Source: Pseudomonadota bacterium (GTDB taxonomy: Bacteria; Pseudomonadota; Gammaproteobacteria; Burkholderiales; Nitrosomonadaceae). From it: a DNA stretch of 64,000 nucleotides. Location of the stretch: contig JAFEGA010000010.1 in NCBI GenBank assembly GCA_018240285.1, positions 13,348 to 77,347 of the forward strand, read 5' to 3'. Shown here piece after piece: positions 19,501-28,828 of this stretch; position 1 is the first letter of the stretch, and each line of letters opens with the position of its first letter. Below the pieces are notes generated by a model. The model did no database searches, was not told the DNA's origin, and saw only the letters and a program-made list of their open reading frames with translations. The position numbers and the translations under genes are program-made.

Positions 19501-19876
19501 TACTGCGGAAACGTGCAAGCGCACTGCGCAGTGTGCGTGGCAGCCGCTCCAGATAATCACCTTCCTTGATCAGATAATCGTCCGCGCTGGCTTTGAATGC
19601 CGCCACCGCCTTATCATGGTCCCCGGAGCCGGTAATAATCACCACGGCCAGCGGCAGCCTCCGCTCCCTGATGCTGGTCAGCGCTTCCAGACCCGAACCG
19701 TCGGGCAAGTTAAGATCGGTCAGCAGCATGTCACAAAAACCGGGCTGCTCGAGATATTTCAGACCTTCCGCCAGCGATGTCACCGTGATCAATTCAATAT
19801 CCGGCGCGGTCCGCGCCAGTGTGCGCCGGGCAATATCGGCATCGCTGAGGGTATCTTCGATATAAAGGACTCGCAT
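16508..19876 (-). CDS. REC-REC-PAS-GAF-PAS-GGDEF-EAL c-di-GMP signalling protein
   Basis: The 1122 residues hold, in order: a receiver (LYIEDTLSDAD, phospho-acceptor Asp in LLTDLNLPDGSG), a second receiver starting near residue 137 (LYIEHNSFDIDLMHRH, LLLIDNHLPGIDGLE), a PAS domain near 280-390, a GAF domain near 400-560 (GMGSCGTAAWRGEAVIVSDI), a PAS near 570-690, GGDEF near 700-860 with intact ARLGGDEFLLVLED, and EAL near 870-1115 with intact GAEALVRW and DDFGTGYSSLTYLKRFP. Both catalytic motifs look usable, so it could make or break c-di-GMP, depending on phosphorylation. It lies 3 bases from the lone receiver gene and upstream of the sheath on the same strand. Confidence 0.9.
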   Translation of the reverse strand: MRVLYIEDTLSDADIARRTLARTAPDIELITVTSLAEGLKYLEQPGFCDMLLTDLNLPDGSGLEALTSIRERRLPLAVVIITGSGDHDKAVAAFKASADDYLIKEGDYLERLPRTLRSALARFRSKSMERNPLILRVLYIEHNSFDIDLMHRHLALHAPHIHLTAVTNAQDALTLLPDSPEKAADFDLLLIDNHLPGIDGLEFVKLLREERKLDLPVVLITGQTTEMVAARALHLGVEDYLSKHEGYLFEIPATLEKAQRQAELVHERISLKQASLRLSHLLAASPMVLYSLRFNGDVSQPAWVSENIERLLGYTVEEALAPDWWFSHLHPEDREPALARQLTLLTNGQLTHNYRFYHRDGRVVWILDELRLIRSTDGQPHEIVGAWLDISEQKRTELIRQAHQSALDLIVANQPLPVILSDIAKHLEAINSDMLVSILLLDKHTDRLRQGAAPSLPDDYNAAVNQLMIGDGMGSCGTAAWRGEAVIVSDIDHHPYWQSFLESTRKANLHACWSLPFMDENGMVLGTFAIYHRIPRQPTAADLALIHEFASITALAVQKVYAAKTLKQAAAVFESTREGVVITDLEPRIVAINRAYTEITGYSEAQVLGKNPKIIKSGRHGKSFYQEMWASLKSVGHWSGEIWNRRRNGEIYPQWLTISAVCDDRNEPCNYVGVFTDISQMKQSEAQLVQLAHYDPLTGLPNRLLVQSRLHHAIERAQRHNLRIGTLYIDLDRFKNINDSLGHPIGDELLSMLAARLKKRLREEDTLARLGGDEFLLVLEDIKDPSESATVAQTLIELLATPFVLPSGHEIFINASIGISLFPDDASNVTELIQHADMAMYLAKKEGRSTYRYHTEALSIAANERLVMENRLRHALAAEEFILHYQPLIDARSGRVVGAEALVRWQPPDKDIVLPGKFIPVAEETGLIVPLGEWVLRAACAQGRAWIDAGLPPLVIAVNLSVRQFQSENLVEVIQRVLEETKLPAACLELELTESMFMEHAERSVETLKTLKAPGIQLAIDDFGTGYSSLTYLKRFPIDKLKIDQSFVRGLAHDPNDREIAATIIAMARSMKLSVLAEGVESEQQLAFLRQHGCDYYQGFLFHRPAPAKELEDWLREYSARQ

Positions 19877-19879
19877 CGG

Positions 19880-20305
19880 TTATTGGCTCAATTCATTCAG
19901 CACGCACCAGTAAAGCTCCACTTGCTGCGCTACATCCATGAAATTATCAAAACCGACCGGCTTGACAATGTAAGAATTGGCACCCAGATCGTAGGCGGCT
20001 TGAATGTCACGATTTTCTCTCGAGGTAGTGAGCGCCACGACTGGGATACGGCGCAGCTCGGCGTGCGCTTTCAGTGTCCGCAACACGGCAAGACCATCCA
20101 CCTTCGGTAATTTCAGGTCGAGCAGAATGACCGCCGGTTGGGTTTCTCCGCTTTCCCAGCGTGGCACCCAGGCCAGCGCTTCCTCACCGTCGCGCGCCAC
20201 CAGAATAGGATTGTCCAGCTTGCACCGCTGGAAAGCGCGCAACGTTAAATCAACATCCAGTGGATTATCTTCCACAAGGAGAATGGGTGGACACGAATTC
20301 ATCAT
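19880..20305 (-). CDS. Stand-alone response regulator receiver (Rcp1-like)
   Basis: I place the start at the tandem ATG-ATG at 20305/20302, giving 141 residues, because the longer frame would run far into the kinase gene. The product is a single receiver domain: LLVEDNPLDVDLTLRAF with the acidic pocket, VILLDLKLPKVDG with the phosphorylated Asp, TTS, and YIVKPVGF with the conserved Lys. There is no output domain. The N-P-x-D-x-D-L-x-x-x-A-F signature is that of Rcp1-type regulators that pair with phytochrome-like kinases; the upstream kinase has a matching C-terminal module. It is probably a phosphate shuttle between the kinase and the GGDEF-EAL protein. Confidence 0.9.
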   Translation of the reverse strand: MMNSCPPILLVEDNPLDVDLTLRAFQRCKLDNPILVARDGEEALAWVPRWESGETQPAVILLDLKLPKVDGLAVLRTLKAHAELRRIPVVALTTSRENRDIQAAYDLGANSYIVKPVGFDNFMDVAQQVELYWCVLNELSQ

Positions 20306-20318
20306 GATGACTCCATCG

Positions 20319-23300
20319 CTACTTCGGGGTTTCTTGCGCTGCTGGTAGTTGCAAATAAAAGGCCGCCCCTTCACCGGGCGCGCTCTGCGCCCAAACCCGG
20401 CCACCCATGCGCTGCATGGCCTTCTTGACCAGAGCCAGGCCAATCCCGGCTCCGGGATAATCCTCTAGCCGATGGAGGCGTTCAAAGATCTCAAATATCC
20501 GCTGATTATATTTCATGTCAAAACCGATACCATTGTCACGAATCCACAAAGAAATTCGCTGACCGTCTTGTCCAGAGCCGAATTCGATGCGGGGATGCTC
20601 TGAATGCCCGGTGAATTTGATTGCATTTTCCAATAAATTACGCAATACCAGCGCCAAGCCATCGCGATCTCCGCGTACCATGAGTGGCGGCAGATGCGCA
20701 ACGATTTCGATTTGACGTGCTGCGATATCCGTACTGTGTTCCTTCAGCGCCTGCTGAACCAAAACAGATAGGTCCAGCGCATCGGATTCCAGCTGGCGCC
20801 GTTCCATACGCGAATACGCCAGCAAATCATTGATCAGATCATTCATACGTGTCACCCCCATTCGTATATTACGGATGAACAAATGCCCTTCGTCGTCCAA
20901 TCGGCCGGTATAATCTTCTTCCAAAAGTCGGCTGTACCCCTCGATGCCCCGCAGTGGCGCTTTCAAGTCATGAGAAACGGAATACACAAAACTTTCCAGC
21001 GACTGATTGAGCGCTTTCAATTCTGCGGTGCGCTGGTCGATACGTTCCTCCAGATCGGTGTTGAGTTGCTGCAATGCCGTTTCGGCCTGTTTCTGATAAG
21101 TGATATCCTCGGTAAACATTGCAATTCCGCCGATTGCACCACCCGGTTGATACCAAGGCCGCACCTCCCAGCGCAGCCACTGCACCCTGCCATCCGCCCG
21201 CACAAAACGATCTTCATCGGCGCGAATGATTTCGCCGTCTAGGCAACGGCGATGAATGGCTTTCCATTCCTTACCGATCTCCGGGAAAATATCGTAATGG
21301 CACATCCCCGGTAAATCATGCTCATCCAGCTTGTAATCGCTACGCCAGCGCTGGCTGCAGACAAGATAGCGCAATTCCCGGTCGAACATAGCCAGTGAAG
21401 CCGGTGCATATTCAATGAGCAATCTGAGTTGTTCCTTGCTCTCCTGCAGCGCCATTTCGGCCAGCTTACGCTCGGTGATGTCCTGCACGGTTCCGCGCAT
21501 GGCAATGATGCGGCCGTCAAAATCGCGTACGGCCTCTCCGCGCGAGATCGTCCAGCGATGCACGCCATCTTGCCGCACCACTTCCGCATCGCATTCAAAT
21601 GCAGCGCCCTCGCGCCAGCATTTTTGCACTGCAGCACTCAGCCGGTTCCAGCTATCAGCGGTGTAATAACCCGCTATTTCCTGATAATCCGCGGGCGGCA
21701 ACGCTGTATCACGGCCATAAATCAGGTAAAGCTCCTCGGACCAGGTTTGTTTGCCGGCACCGTTCCAGGTCCAATGCCCAAGGTTGGCGATGCGCCTCGC
21801 CTCTTTGAAGTTTGCCGCAATTTCCTTGCGGCTTTGGATATCTTCAACCACGGCGATGAAATAATCCGGCGTGTTATCGGGTCTGCGCACCAGGGAGACA
21901 TGGAGATTGATCCAGATCACGCGCCCATCCTTGCGGATATAACGTTTCTCCATTGCATACCCGGCAATCTCACCGGCCAACGTGCGCTTTACGTTATGGA
22001 GATCCGCTTCCAGGTCATCGGGATAGGTAATATCCTGAAAAGTGAGCGTCATCAATTCATCCTCACTGTAACCCAGGATAGCACAGAGCTTGCGATTGAC
22101 ACGTAACCAATGCCCTTGCAGTGAAATAATCGAAATCCCGACGGCAGCTTGCTCGAAGGTGGCTTGAAAGCGCGCTTCACTTTCTTGCAACTGCGCATAG
22201 GTGCGTTGACGCTCGGTCACTAATTTACCAGCACGCGCCAGCAGCTCGTTCACGCTGAAAGGTTTTTGCAAGAAATCCTGCACTCCGAACTTCAGCAGCC
22301 GCACGCACAGATCATCATCCGCCTTGGCGGTCAGCATCACGACGGGAATCTCTTCCAGCTCGATATGTTCGCGCATCTGCCGCACCATTTGCTCACCGTC
22401 CATTTGCGGCATCGTCACGTCGGAAATAATCAAATCAGGCGGCATCGCCAAAGCTTGTTCCAATCCTTGCCGGCCATTGAAGGCGCTGACTACCTGGTAA
22501 TCCGGCTGCAGAATGTCGGCAAGAAAACGATTCATATCGGCATTGTCTTCAACAACCAGCACCAATGGCTTGTTACTGCCCGGAGCGGGTACGGTGCATG
22601 GCGTATTTTGTATGCTTGACCGCAGCTCATTGACGGCTTCATGCGTCATGCCTTTATCGAGCAGGACCGGAGAATCCGGCAGCACCGAACCAGCTGGCGC
22701 CGAACACGGCAAGGTTATTCTGAATAGCGCGCCGCCGCCCGGCGGCTCTCTAAGCTCGAGTCCGCCACGCAGCAATTGAACAAAATCCTTGACGATGGCC
22801 AAGCCCAATCCGGTACCGTGGTACTGAGGGGCTGCATCGTTCTCTACTTGGACAAAACGCTCAAATATGCGCTCGCGCATGTCTTCCGGTATGCCGGGGC
22901 CATTATCCTGCACTTCGATTTGCACGTGATCCCCGCTGGCAGCAAGCCGTAGCGTGACACAGCCTTTATCTTGAACAAACTTGAACGCATTCGACAGCAG
23001 ATTGAGTAAGATGCGTTGCAGCTTCTCGCTATCGCTTTCGAGCACGCAAGTTTCCGGGACAATCACTTGCAACGCGATGGCGCGCTCCTGTGCGAGTAAT
23101 TCAAAACAACTCGCCGTGGTACGCATGAGGCTTGCCAAGTCGAACCGTGCCCAATGAACTTGCATGCGTCCGGCTTCGAGTTTGGCTGCATCGAGCAGAT
23201 CGGTGACCAGCCGGTAGAGCACATGCGCGTTTCGCAGCAACAACTTGGTTTCCTGGCGCTCCTGCGCTGTTGCGTTGTTCTCGATGAGCCGCTGCATGCG

Positions 23301-23960
23301 ATTTTCCAGCGGCGCAAGAATTAATGTGAGCGGCGTGCGTAATTCATGGCTGATATTAGAAAAAAACTGCGACTTGAGTTGATCCAGCTCGGTCAAGCGC
23401 TGATTCAACTGCTCCTGCTCTTCCATGGCCGCTTTCAAGATGCGATTGGTTTGCTTCACCTCAGCCGCGCGCTGCACGATCTCCGCCTCCATGCGTTGCG
23501 CACGCGCTTTCACCTTGCCCGGCTGCGCTTTATGGTCACGACTGACAATGTATTCAGTCACATCCTCGGCATGATGAAAGATATAAGCGACACGGCCTTC
23601 GGCATCCAATACCGGCGTGTTGACCGGGCTCCAGTATTTGAGTTCGAATGCGCCGCTGCCGTCGCGTAACGGAATATCGTACTTTTGCACGTTCATGACA
23701 TCCGTTTGTTTCTTACTCACTGCATGATCGAGTGAAGCACGTAAGTCGCGCACACTGGTGGATGCCTGATCTTCCGGGTTAGCGGGAAAAACATCGAATA
23801 TGCTTTGACCCACAATGGCATCGCGCTGGGTGTCCGTCATTTCAAGGTATTTATTATTCACCGCAACGATGGTGAAGACGGAATCCGCACGCAGAATCAA
23901 ATACGGATGCGGACTCACCTCAAATAACTGCTGATAGGGTGGAATCTCTTGCATGAGCAT
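20319..23960 (-). CDS. Hybrid sensor histidine kinase with two kinase cores
   Basis: The 1213 residues contain a PAS domain (about 5-130), a coiled coil (150-195), a HisKA with FFSNISHELRTPLTLI near 197-212, an HATPase (LLSNAFKF, GTGLGLAIVKDF), a receiver near 468-590 (LVVEDNADMNRFL, LIISDVTMPQMDG), three PAS/PAC domains (600-970) and a second HisKA (VYSVSHDLKAPLRGIEGYSR) and HATPase (NLLENAIKF, GAGIGLALVKKAM). No membrane segment is visible, so it should be cytosolic. Having two complete kinase cores in one chain is uncommon. The second core resembles phytochrome-type kinases that use Rcp1-like receivers, matching the next gene. Confidence 0.9.
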   Translation of the reverse strand: MLMQEIPPYQQLFEVSPHPYLILRADSVFTIVAVNNKYLEMTDTQRDAIVGQSIFDVFPANPEDQASTSVRDLRASLDHAVSKKQTDVMNVQKYDIPLRDGSGAFELKYWSPVNTPVLDAEGRVAYIFHHAEDVTEYIVSRDHKAQPGKVKARAQRMEAEIVQRAAEVKQTNRILKAAMEEQEQLNQRLTELDQLKSQFFSNISHELRTPLTLILAPLENRMQRLIENNATAQERQETKLLLRNAHVLYRLVTDLLDAAKLEAGRMQVHWARFDLASLMRTTASCFELLAQERAIALQVIVPETCVLESDSEKLQRILLNLLSNAFKFVQDKGCVTLRLAASGDHVQIEVQDNGPGIPEDMRERIFERFVQVENDAAPQYHGTGLGLAIVKDFVQLLRGGLELREPPGGGALFRITLPCSAPAGSVLPDSPVLLDKGMTHEAVNELRSSIQNTPCTVPAPGSNKPLVLVVEDNADMNRFLADILQPDYQVVSAFNGRQGLEQALAMPPDLIISDVTMPQMDGEQMVRQMREHIELEEIPVVMLTAKADDDLCVRLLKFGVQDFLQKPFSVNELLARAGKLVTERQRTYAQLQESEARFQATFEQAAVGISIISLQGHWLRVNRKLCAILGYSEDELMTLTFQDITYPDDLEADLHNVKRTLAGEIAGYAMEKRYIRKDGRVIWINLHVSLVRRPDNTPDYFIAVVEDIQSRKEIAANFKEARRIANLGHWTWNGAGKQTWSEELYLIYGRDTALPPADYQEIAGYYTADSWNRLSAAVQKCWREGAAFECDAEVVRQDGVHRWTISRGEAVRDFDGRIIAMRGTVQDITERKLAEMALQESKEQLRLLIEYAPASLAMFDRELRYLVCSQRWRSDYKLDEHDLPGMCHYDIFPEIGKEWKAIHRRCLDGEIIRADEDRFVRADGRVQWLRWEVRPWYQPGGAIGGIAMFTEDITYQKQAETALQQLNTDLEERIDQRTAELKALNQSLESFVYSVSHDLKAPLRGIEGYSRLLEEDYTGRLDDEGHLFIRNIRMGVTRMNDLINDLLAYSRMERRQLESDALDLSVLVQQALKEHSTDIAARQIEIVAHLPPLMVRGDRDGLALVLRNLLENAIKFTGHSEHPRIEFGSGQDGQRISLWIRDNGIGFDMKYNQRIFEIFERLHRLEDYPGAGIGLALVKKAMQRMGGRVWAQSAPGEGAAFYLQLPAAQETPK

Positions 23961-24176
23961 CTCACGGTTTTAGAAAACGATCAGCACGTATCAGGAGAAA
24001 CTATAAGGCCATGATTCTTATTCAATAACATTAGTGTTGTCAACAGGGACTTTAATTGCCGTAAGAATAAACGGACTGACATGAACCTTCCGGCTTATGA
24101 ATAGGATTGGTATAAAATTAACCCATGCTGTATGTTTTAGCTACTTTCCACAAACCTGACACCACACCATCACAAA

Positions 24177-25385
24177 ATGAAATCTATCGGACAAGTATCG
24201 AAGAGCGGGAATCGGCAATCCGACAGTAGAGTCTCTGCTAATAGTGATCTGCAGCAACAAAATGGAAACAGAGATACACCGGAATTTGTCGACAATCGGC
24301 CCGGAACGACCGCGCAAAAGCAGCTGATCGAAACGATAAAAAATAGCCCTCAAGCAAAAAAGATAGCGCAGACCAAGGCAATGATCCACAATTCGCCTCG
24401 CCAAACCGGAAGAAAAGAAATACCGGCTACCAATCTGATCAGTAAGAATGTTCATCCCGGCTTCAAAGGAGTGTCACAAAAATTCGGCAACAGAAAACGG
24501 TTGGATCATGAACCCTTTTCCCCGTCGAAACTGCCCAAGAGTCAATATCAGTATGGCAATCCTTTGATAAAATGGCCTTACTTAGTTCCCTCAAAAGTCA
24601 TTGCCTATCTTGGTACAACCGGGTTTGGCCCGGATGTCCAAAACACCCCTTTCTCTGCCGATGTGAAGAGTTTAAGACCCAACAGCTATGAGAGCGCGCA
24701 CATGCTGGCACGTTCACATGGAGGCGATCTAGGTTCGCGCAACATCGTACCGCTTCTGAAATCCACCAATCAGGACATGCTGGATAATGTGGAAACCAAG
24801 CTATATACAGCCCGTTATAAAGGAGAGGCTGCCAGGGTCTTCAAAGTGGAAGTAATACCACAATACGGAGTACACACCGGAGCAAATCTTGATCCGATTG
24901 AGCAGTATACACCGACGCAAATTGACTATTCCATTGAGGAGTACGAATTCAAAGGAAAGAAATGGGCATGGGATAATTGGAACGATTGGCAGAACCAAGG
25001 CGATGCAACTACGCTTGGCTACAAAAAAACGATCACCCACAATCCTTCCTTCACTTTCCTACCCAACAAAAGTGGCTATACGCTACAGGAAAAGGTTGCA
25101 AGAGTGAATCCCGTCGTGAACGAAGCGATCAGTTTTGCCAAAAAAAAGAGCGAGTCCGAAGTGGATGGCTACCTAAAGGGTATCGAAAAGATCAAATGGT
25201 ATTATCTGAATAAGCTGAAACCGGCTTCTCCTAAAGTATTTGACAACCAATGGCGGGCGTGGGACAAGGATCAGGAACAGGTCTTTGCTGATCTCAAATT
25301 CGATCTTCAGGAATTTTTAAGTACCGGTGAACTCAGCGAAATCCTCGAGGAATATAAAATCAACAAAACCGTTCCAGGCTATTAG
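24177..25385 (+). CDS. Probable eCIS cargo toxin: nuclease with DNRP-type leader
   Basis: The 402 residues have two informative parts. Residues 36-74 (EFVDNRPGTTAQKQL and IKNSPQAKKIAQTKAMIHNS) match a leader, of the form DNRP-x-x-x-x-Q-x-x-L ... NSP-x-x-x-x-x-x-x-x-x-M, that I know from proteins encoded in eCIS loci, where it precedes diverse toxin domains. Residues 172-203 (ESAHMLARSHGGDLGSRNIV, then PLLKSTNQDMLDNVE) resemble DNA/RNA non-specific endonucleases of the NS_2 type, with His175 as the likely catalytic base and Asn189 as the metal ligand. The remaining 200 residues are unassigned. It is the only plus-strand gene in the eCIS region. No signal peptide is seen. I see no clear ribosome binding site and no immunity gene. 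Confidence 0.72.
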   Translation: MKSIGQVSKSGNRQSDSRVSANSDLQQQNGNRDTPEFVDNRPGTTAQKQLIETIKNSPQAKKIAQTKAMIHNSPRQTGRKEIPATNLISKNVHPGFKGVSQKFGNRKRLDHEPFSPSKLPKSQYQYGNPLIKWPYLVPSKVIAYLGTTGFGPDVQNTPFSADVKSLRPNSYESAHMLARSHGGDLGSRNIVPLLKSTNQDMLDNVETKLYTARYKGEAARVFKVEVIPQYGVHTGANLDPIEQYTPTQIDYSIEEYEFKGKKWAWDNWNDWQNQGDATTLGYKKTITHNPSFTFLPNKSGYTLQEKVARVNPVVNEAISFAKKKSESEVDGYLKGIEKIKWYYLNKLKPASPKVFDNQWRAWDKDQEQVFADLKFDLQEFLSTGELSEILEEYKINKTVPGY

Positions 25386-25429
25386 TGACGGAATTTAAAT
25401 AAACGGGAATTAAGGATTAGAAATTTGTA

Positions 25430-26290
25430 TCAACTGATATAAATTTCAGAAATATTCTCTCTATTGTCACTAATCGTTTCCCCGTGCACCTGATCCACAC
25501 GCGCATTCGGCAGGCGTTTGATCAGTATTCTATCGCCCGTGCCGGCAGATTCCTTCAATTGCAGGCGTTGATCGGGTTGTTCATGCAGCGGAATCGCCTT
25601 TGACGATTGCAGTTGAATCGCCTCGCGATTGCCGGGCAACAGGATGTTACCCAGGTTTTCAAATTGAAGGGTGTTGTCCAAGTCCGCTATGTAGACATTG
25701 CGTTTGGACAAATCACCCAGAATGTAGTATTTCCAGAACGTCCGGTTGGCGGCAAAGCGGATATAAAATCTGCGAGCCGCGGCATCCAGTTTATCCGAGC
25801 ATAATCCTTGCGCACCGGCGGTAATTGACAACTGCAAAATAAAAACCGGTTTGACGAAATAATCCTTGCGCTCCAGTATTCCAGGTAAGGGATCGGCGGT
25901 CAGCTCCATCCACGCCGATGCTGTGACGCTTGGATCCGGATGCAACATCTGCTTACCCGCCGCATCGCGTGTTATCTGCTGATTGCTGAAAAAAAGTATC
26001 GCATCATCGGGCGGTGCCCCTGGAGACGTATAGCGGAAAAAATTACCGTCTTTGGAAAAAACCTTGAATGCCAGCGTCAGATTATCTTCCGCATGCAACC
26101 GTAAGATATCGATCTTTTCTGCATCGAAATAAATCGCCACACCGCTTTGCGATGACTTGACGAGTAACCCCGCATTCCTCAGTTTGGTAGCGCAAAATTC
26201 CGCTGGAACAAATTCCAGCATTTTGCAGTTCTTCTCTGCGAAATAGGCATGTTCGACAGTCACGCTTGCGAGTAGACGATAAGCACCCAT
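25430..26290 (-). CDS. eCIS-associated conserved hypothetical protein
   Basis: I cannot assign a domain. The 286 residues are soluble, with a beta-rich N-terminal half (VAIYFDAEKIDILRLHAEDN, LTLAFKVFSKDGNFFRYTSP) and a central FYIRFAANRTFWKYYILGDL segment that looks like a jelly-roll or carbohydrate-binding core. It lies 57 bases downstream of the DUF4255 gene on the same strand, a pairing I associate with eCIS loci that lack additional sheath genes. A structural role in the tail end or a cargo adaptor is conceivable but only inferred. Confidence 0.6.
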   Translation of the reverse strand: MGAYRLLASVTVEHAYFAEKNCKMLEFVPAEFCATKLRNAGLLVKSSQSGVAIYFDAEKIDILRLHAEDNLTLAFKVFSKDGNFFRYTSPGAPPDDAILFFSNQQITRDAAGKQMLHPDPSVTASAWMELTADPLPGILERKDYFVKPVFILQLSITAGAQGLCSDKLDAAARRFYIRFAANRTFWKYYILGDLSKRNVYIADLDNTLQFENLGNILLPGNREAIQLQSSKAIPLHEQPDQRLQLKESAGTGDRILIKRLPNARVDQVHGETISDNRENISEIYIS

Positions 26291-26347
26291 AGTCTGGTCA
26301 ACCTATGATTCTTACGAGATCAACTAGATAACAACTGCTGGTTGCCA

Positions 26348-26920
26348 TTATTTCACCATCGGCTGCGGTTCGCCCACAACTGGGACACGGCCAGTGATAT
26401 CCTCGGCATCGAAAGCTACCATGCGCACCTTGTACAAAATGGAGGGCAGATATTTGCCTCCCAAAGTGCTCCATAAGTTACTGAGATCCTGGATCGAAAG
26501 ATTCTCGATGTCCAGAATCAGCTTTTCGATGCGCTCATCCATCTCGGGTGCTGTTTGATGGGTGACGACATGATTCTTCTGAAAAAAATGGATCGTACTG
26601 GATAAAAACTTCAGCGCCTCCGGGTAATTGTTGCCAGTGAAATTGGCTGTCATCATCAGGTACAGATTAAAATAAAGCGGCATGCTGCTCTGCACTTCCC
26701 GTTCTCCTACTTCATGCAGGCTTACCTGCCGGAATGGAACGTTGTCTTTCTCAATATTAACCAGAAAAACGACCAATTTATTGCTGATATTGGCCGCCAT
26801 GCTGCCGTCCATTTCCAGCAAATTAGAAACCACCACGACATCTTCATTCAGATTGTAGGTACGCCGCAGATATTGATTCAACTGCGTCGCCAAAAGTTGT
26901 ACAGCCAAGTTAATCATCAT
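26348..26920 (-). CDS. DUF4255 / Pvc16 N-terminal-domain protein, tail terminator (Afp16-like)
   Basis: The 190 residues start with INLAVQLLATQLNQYLRRTY and contain VVVSNLLEMDGSMAANISNK, LVVFLVNIEKDN and a PLYFNLYLMMTANFTGNNYPEAL block, then LSIQDLSNLWSTLGGKYLPS and ILYKVRMVAFDAEDI. This is the DUF4255 pattern. In Afp/PVC particles the homologous protein caps the tube and sheath end. In many eCIS loci it is the first gene, directly before the sheath; here about 10 kb of signalling and cargo genes separate the two. Confidence 0.85.
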   Translation of the reverse strand: MMINLAVQLLATQLNQYLRRTYNLNEDVVVVSNLLEMDGSMAANISNKLVVFLVNIEKDNVPFRQVSLHEVGEREVQSSMPLYFNLYLMMTANFTGNNYPEALKFLSSTIHFFQKNHVVTHQTAPEMDERIEKLILDIENLSIQDLSNLWSTLGGKYLPSILYKVRMVAFDAEDITGRVPVVGEPQPMVK

Positions 26921-27384
26921 AAGCAGTCAAGAATCTTTGTTTCCGGCAGAAAAATTAATGTTGTCTTTGATTCAATAACAAAACTGCACAAACTCGAAGT
27001 ACTACCACCAGCTATAAATCGATTGCGGAGCAAGTGAATGATTTTCTTCCTTCAAAATGAATGTACTGGAAGCTCAATTGACTGTCAAACGTAAGATATT
27101 CGAGCCAGCAGAAAAATTGCGCGTAACTAAATCGTCCCTGGTTTTCCGGGAACAAAATGATTTGAGAGGAGAAGAAGATGAAGAATCCAAATCAGCTATT
27201 CACCGGGAGTAAGGGAACGGACAGTAAAATCGGTATTCGAGCAAAAAAGCATGAGTCGCAGTGATCAATGATAAAGCTGATTGCAGCGAAATTGAATGTT
27301 GAATGCATTAGGATGAGCATTGCGGTTCCAGAAGGAAATTACCGGATAGATTCATCACAGTGATGGTAATTCCCATAATTTATC
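26921..27384 (+). other. Intergenic region of 464 bases with two doubtful small ORFs
   Basis: No recognisable gene lies here. A 51-codon frame at 27057-27212 (starting MNVLEAQLTVKRKIFE) has no ribosome binding site. A 28-codon frame starts at about 27178 (MKNPNQLFTGSKGTDSK) behind a good GAGAGGAGAAGA sequence; it could be a real small gene or the remnant of one. The region must also hold the promoter for the DUF4255 gene and the transcription end of dapE. Confidence 0.4.
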
Positions 27385-28602
<1,218 letters not shown>

Positions 28603-28828
28603 TTAACAAGTTAAAAATGAGCGGCGGTGCGAGTGTATGAAAACCACAACAAACGCGGCATAATACTTCGGCGTTACAGTAGGGATTTGAGCGATTATCA
28701 TGTAAATTTGCGGCTGTAGCGCTTTGAGAAGATTGCTGGATTTTACACGCCTGATTGAAGTCTTGTACAACACCGTGTCATCGTGCACCAAGGATGACCG
28801 GGTTTAACTCACTACGAGGAAGATTGCC

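Noticed and set aside
20306..20443. Longer start for the lone receiver gene
   Set aside because: The extra 46 residues overlap the kinase gene end, are not receiver-like, and the ATG pair at 20302-20305 sits right before the first receiver strand.
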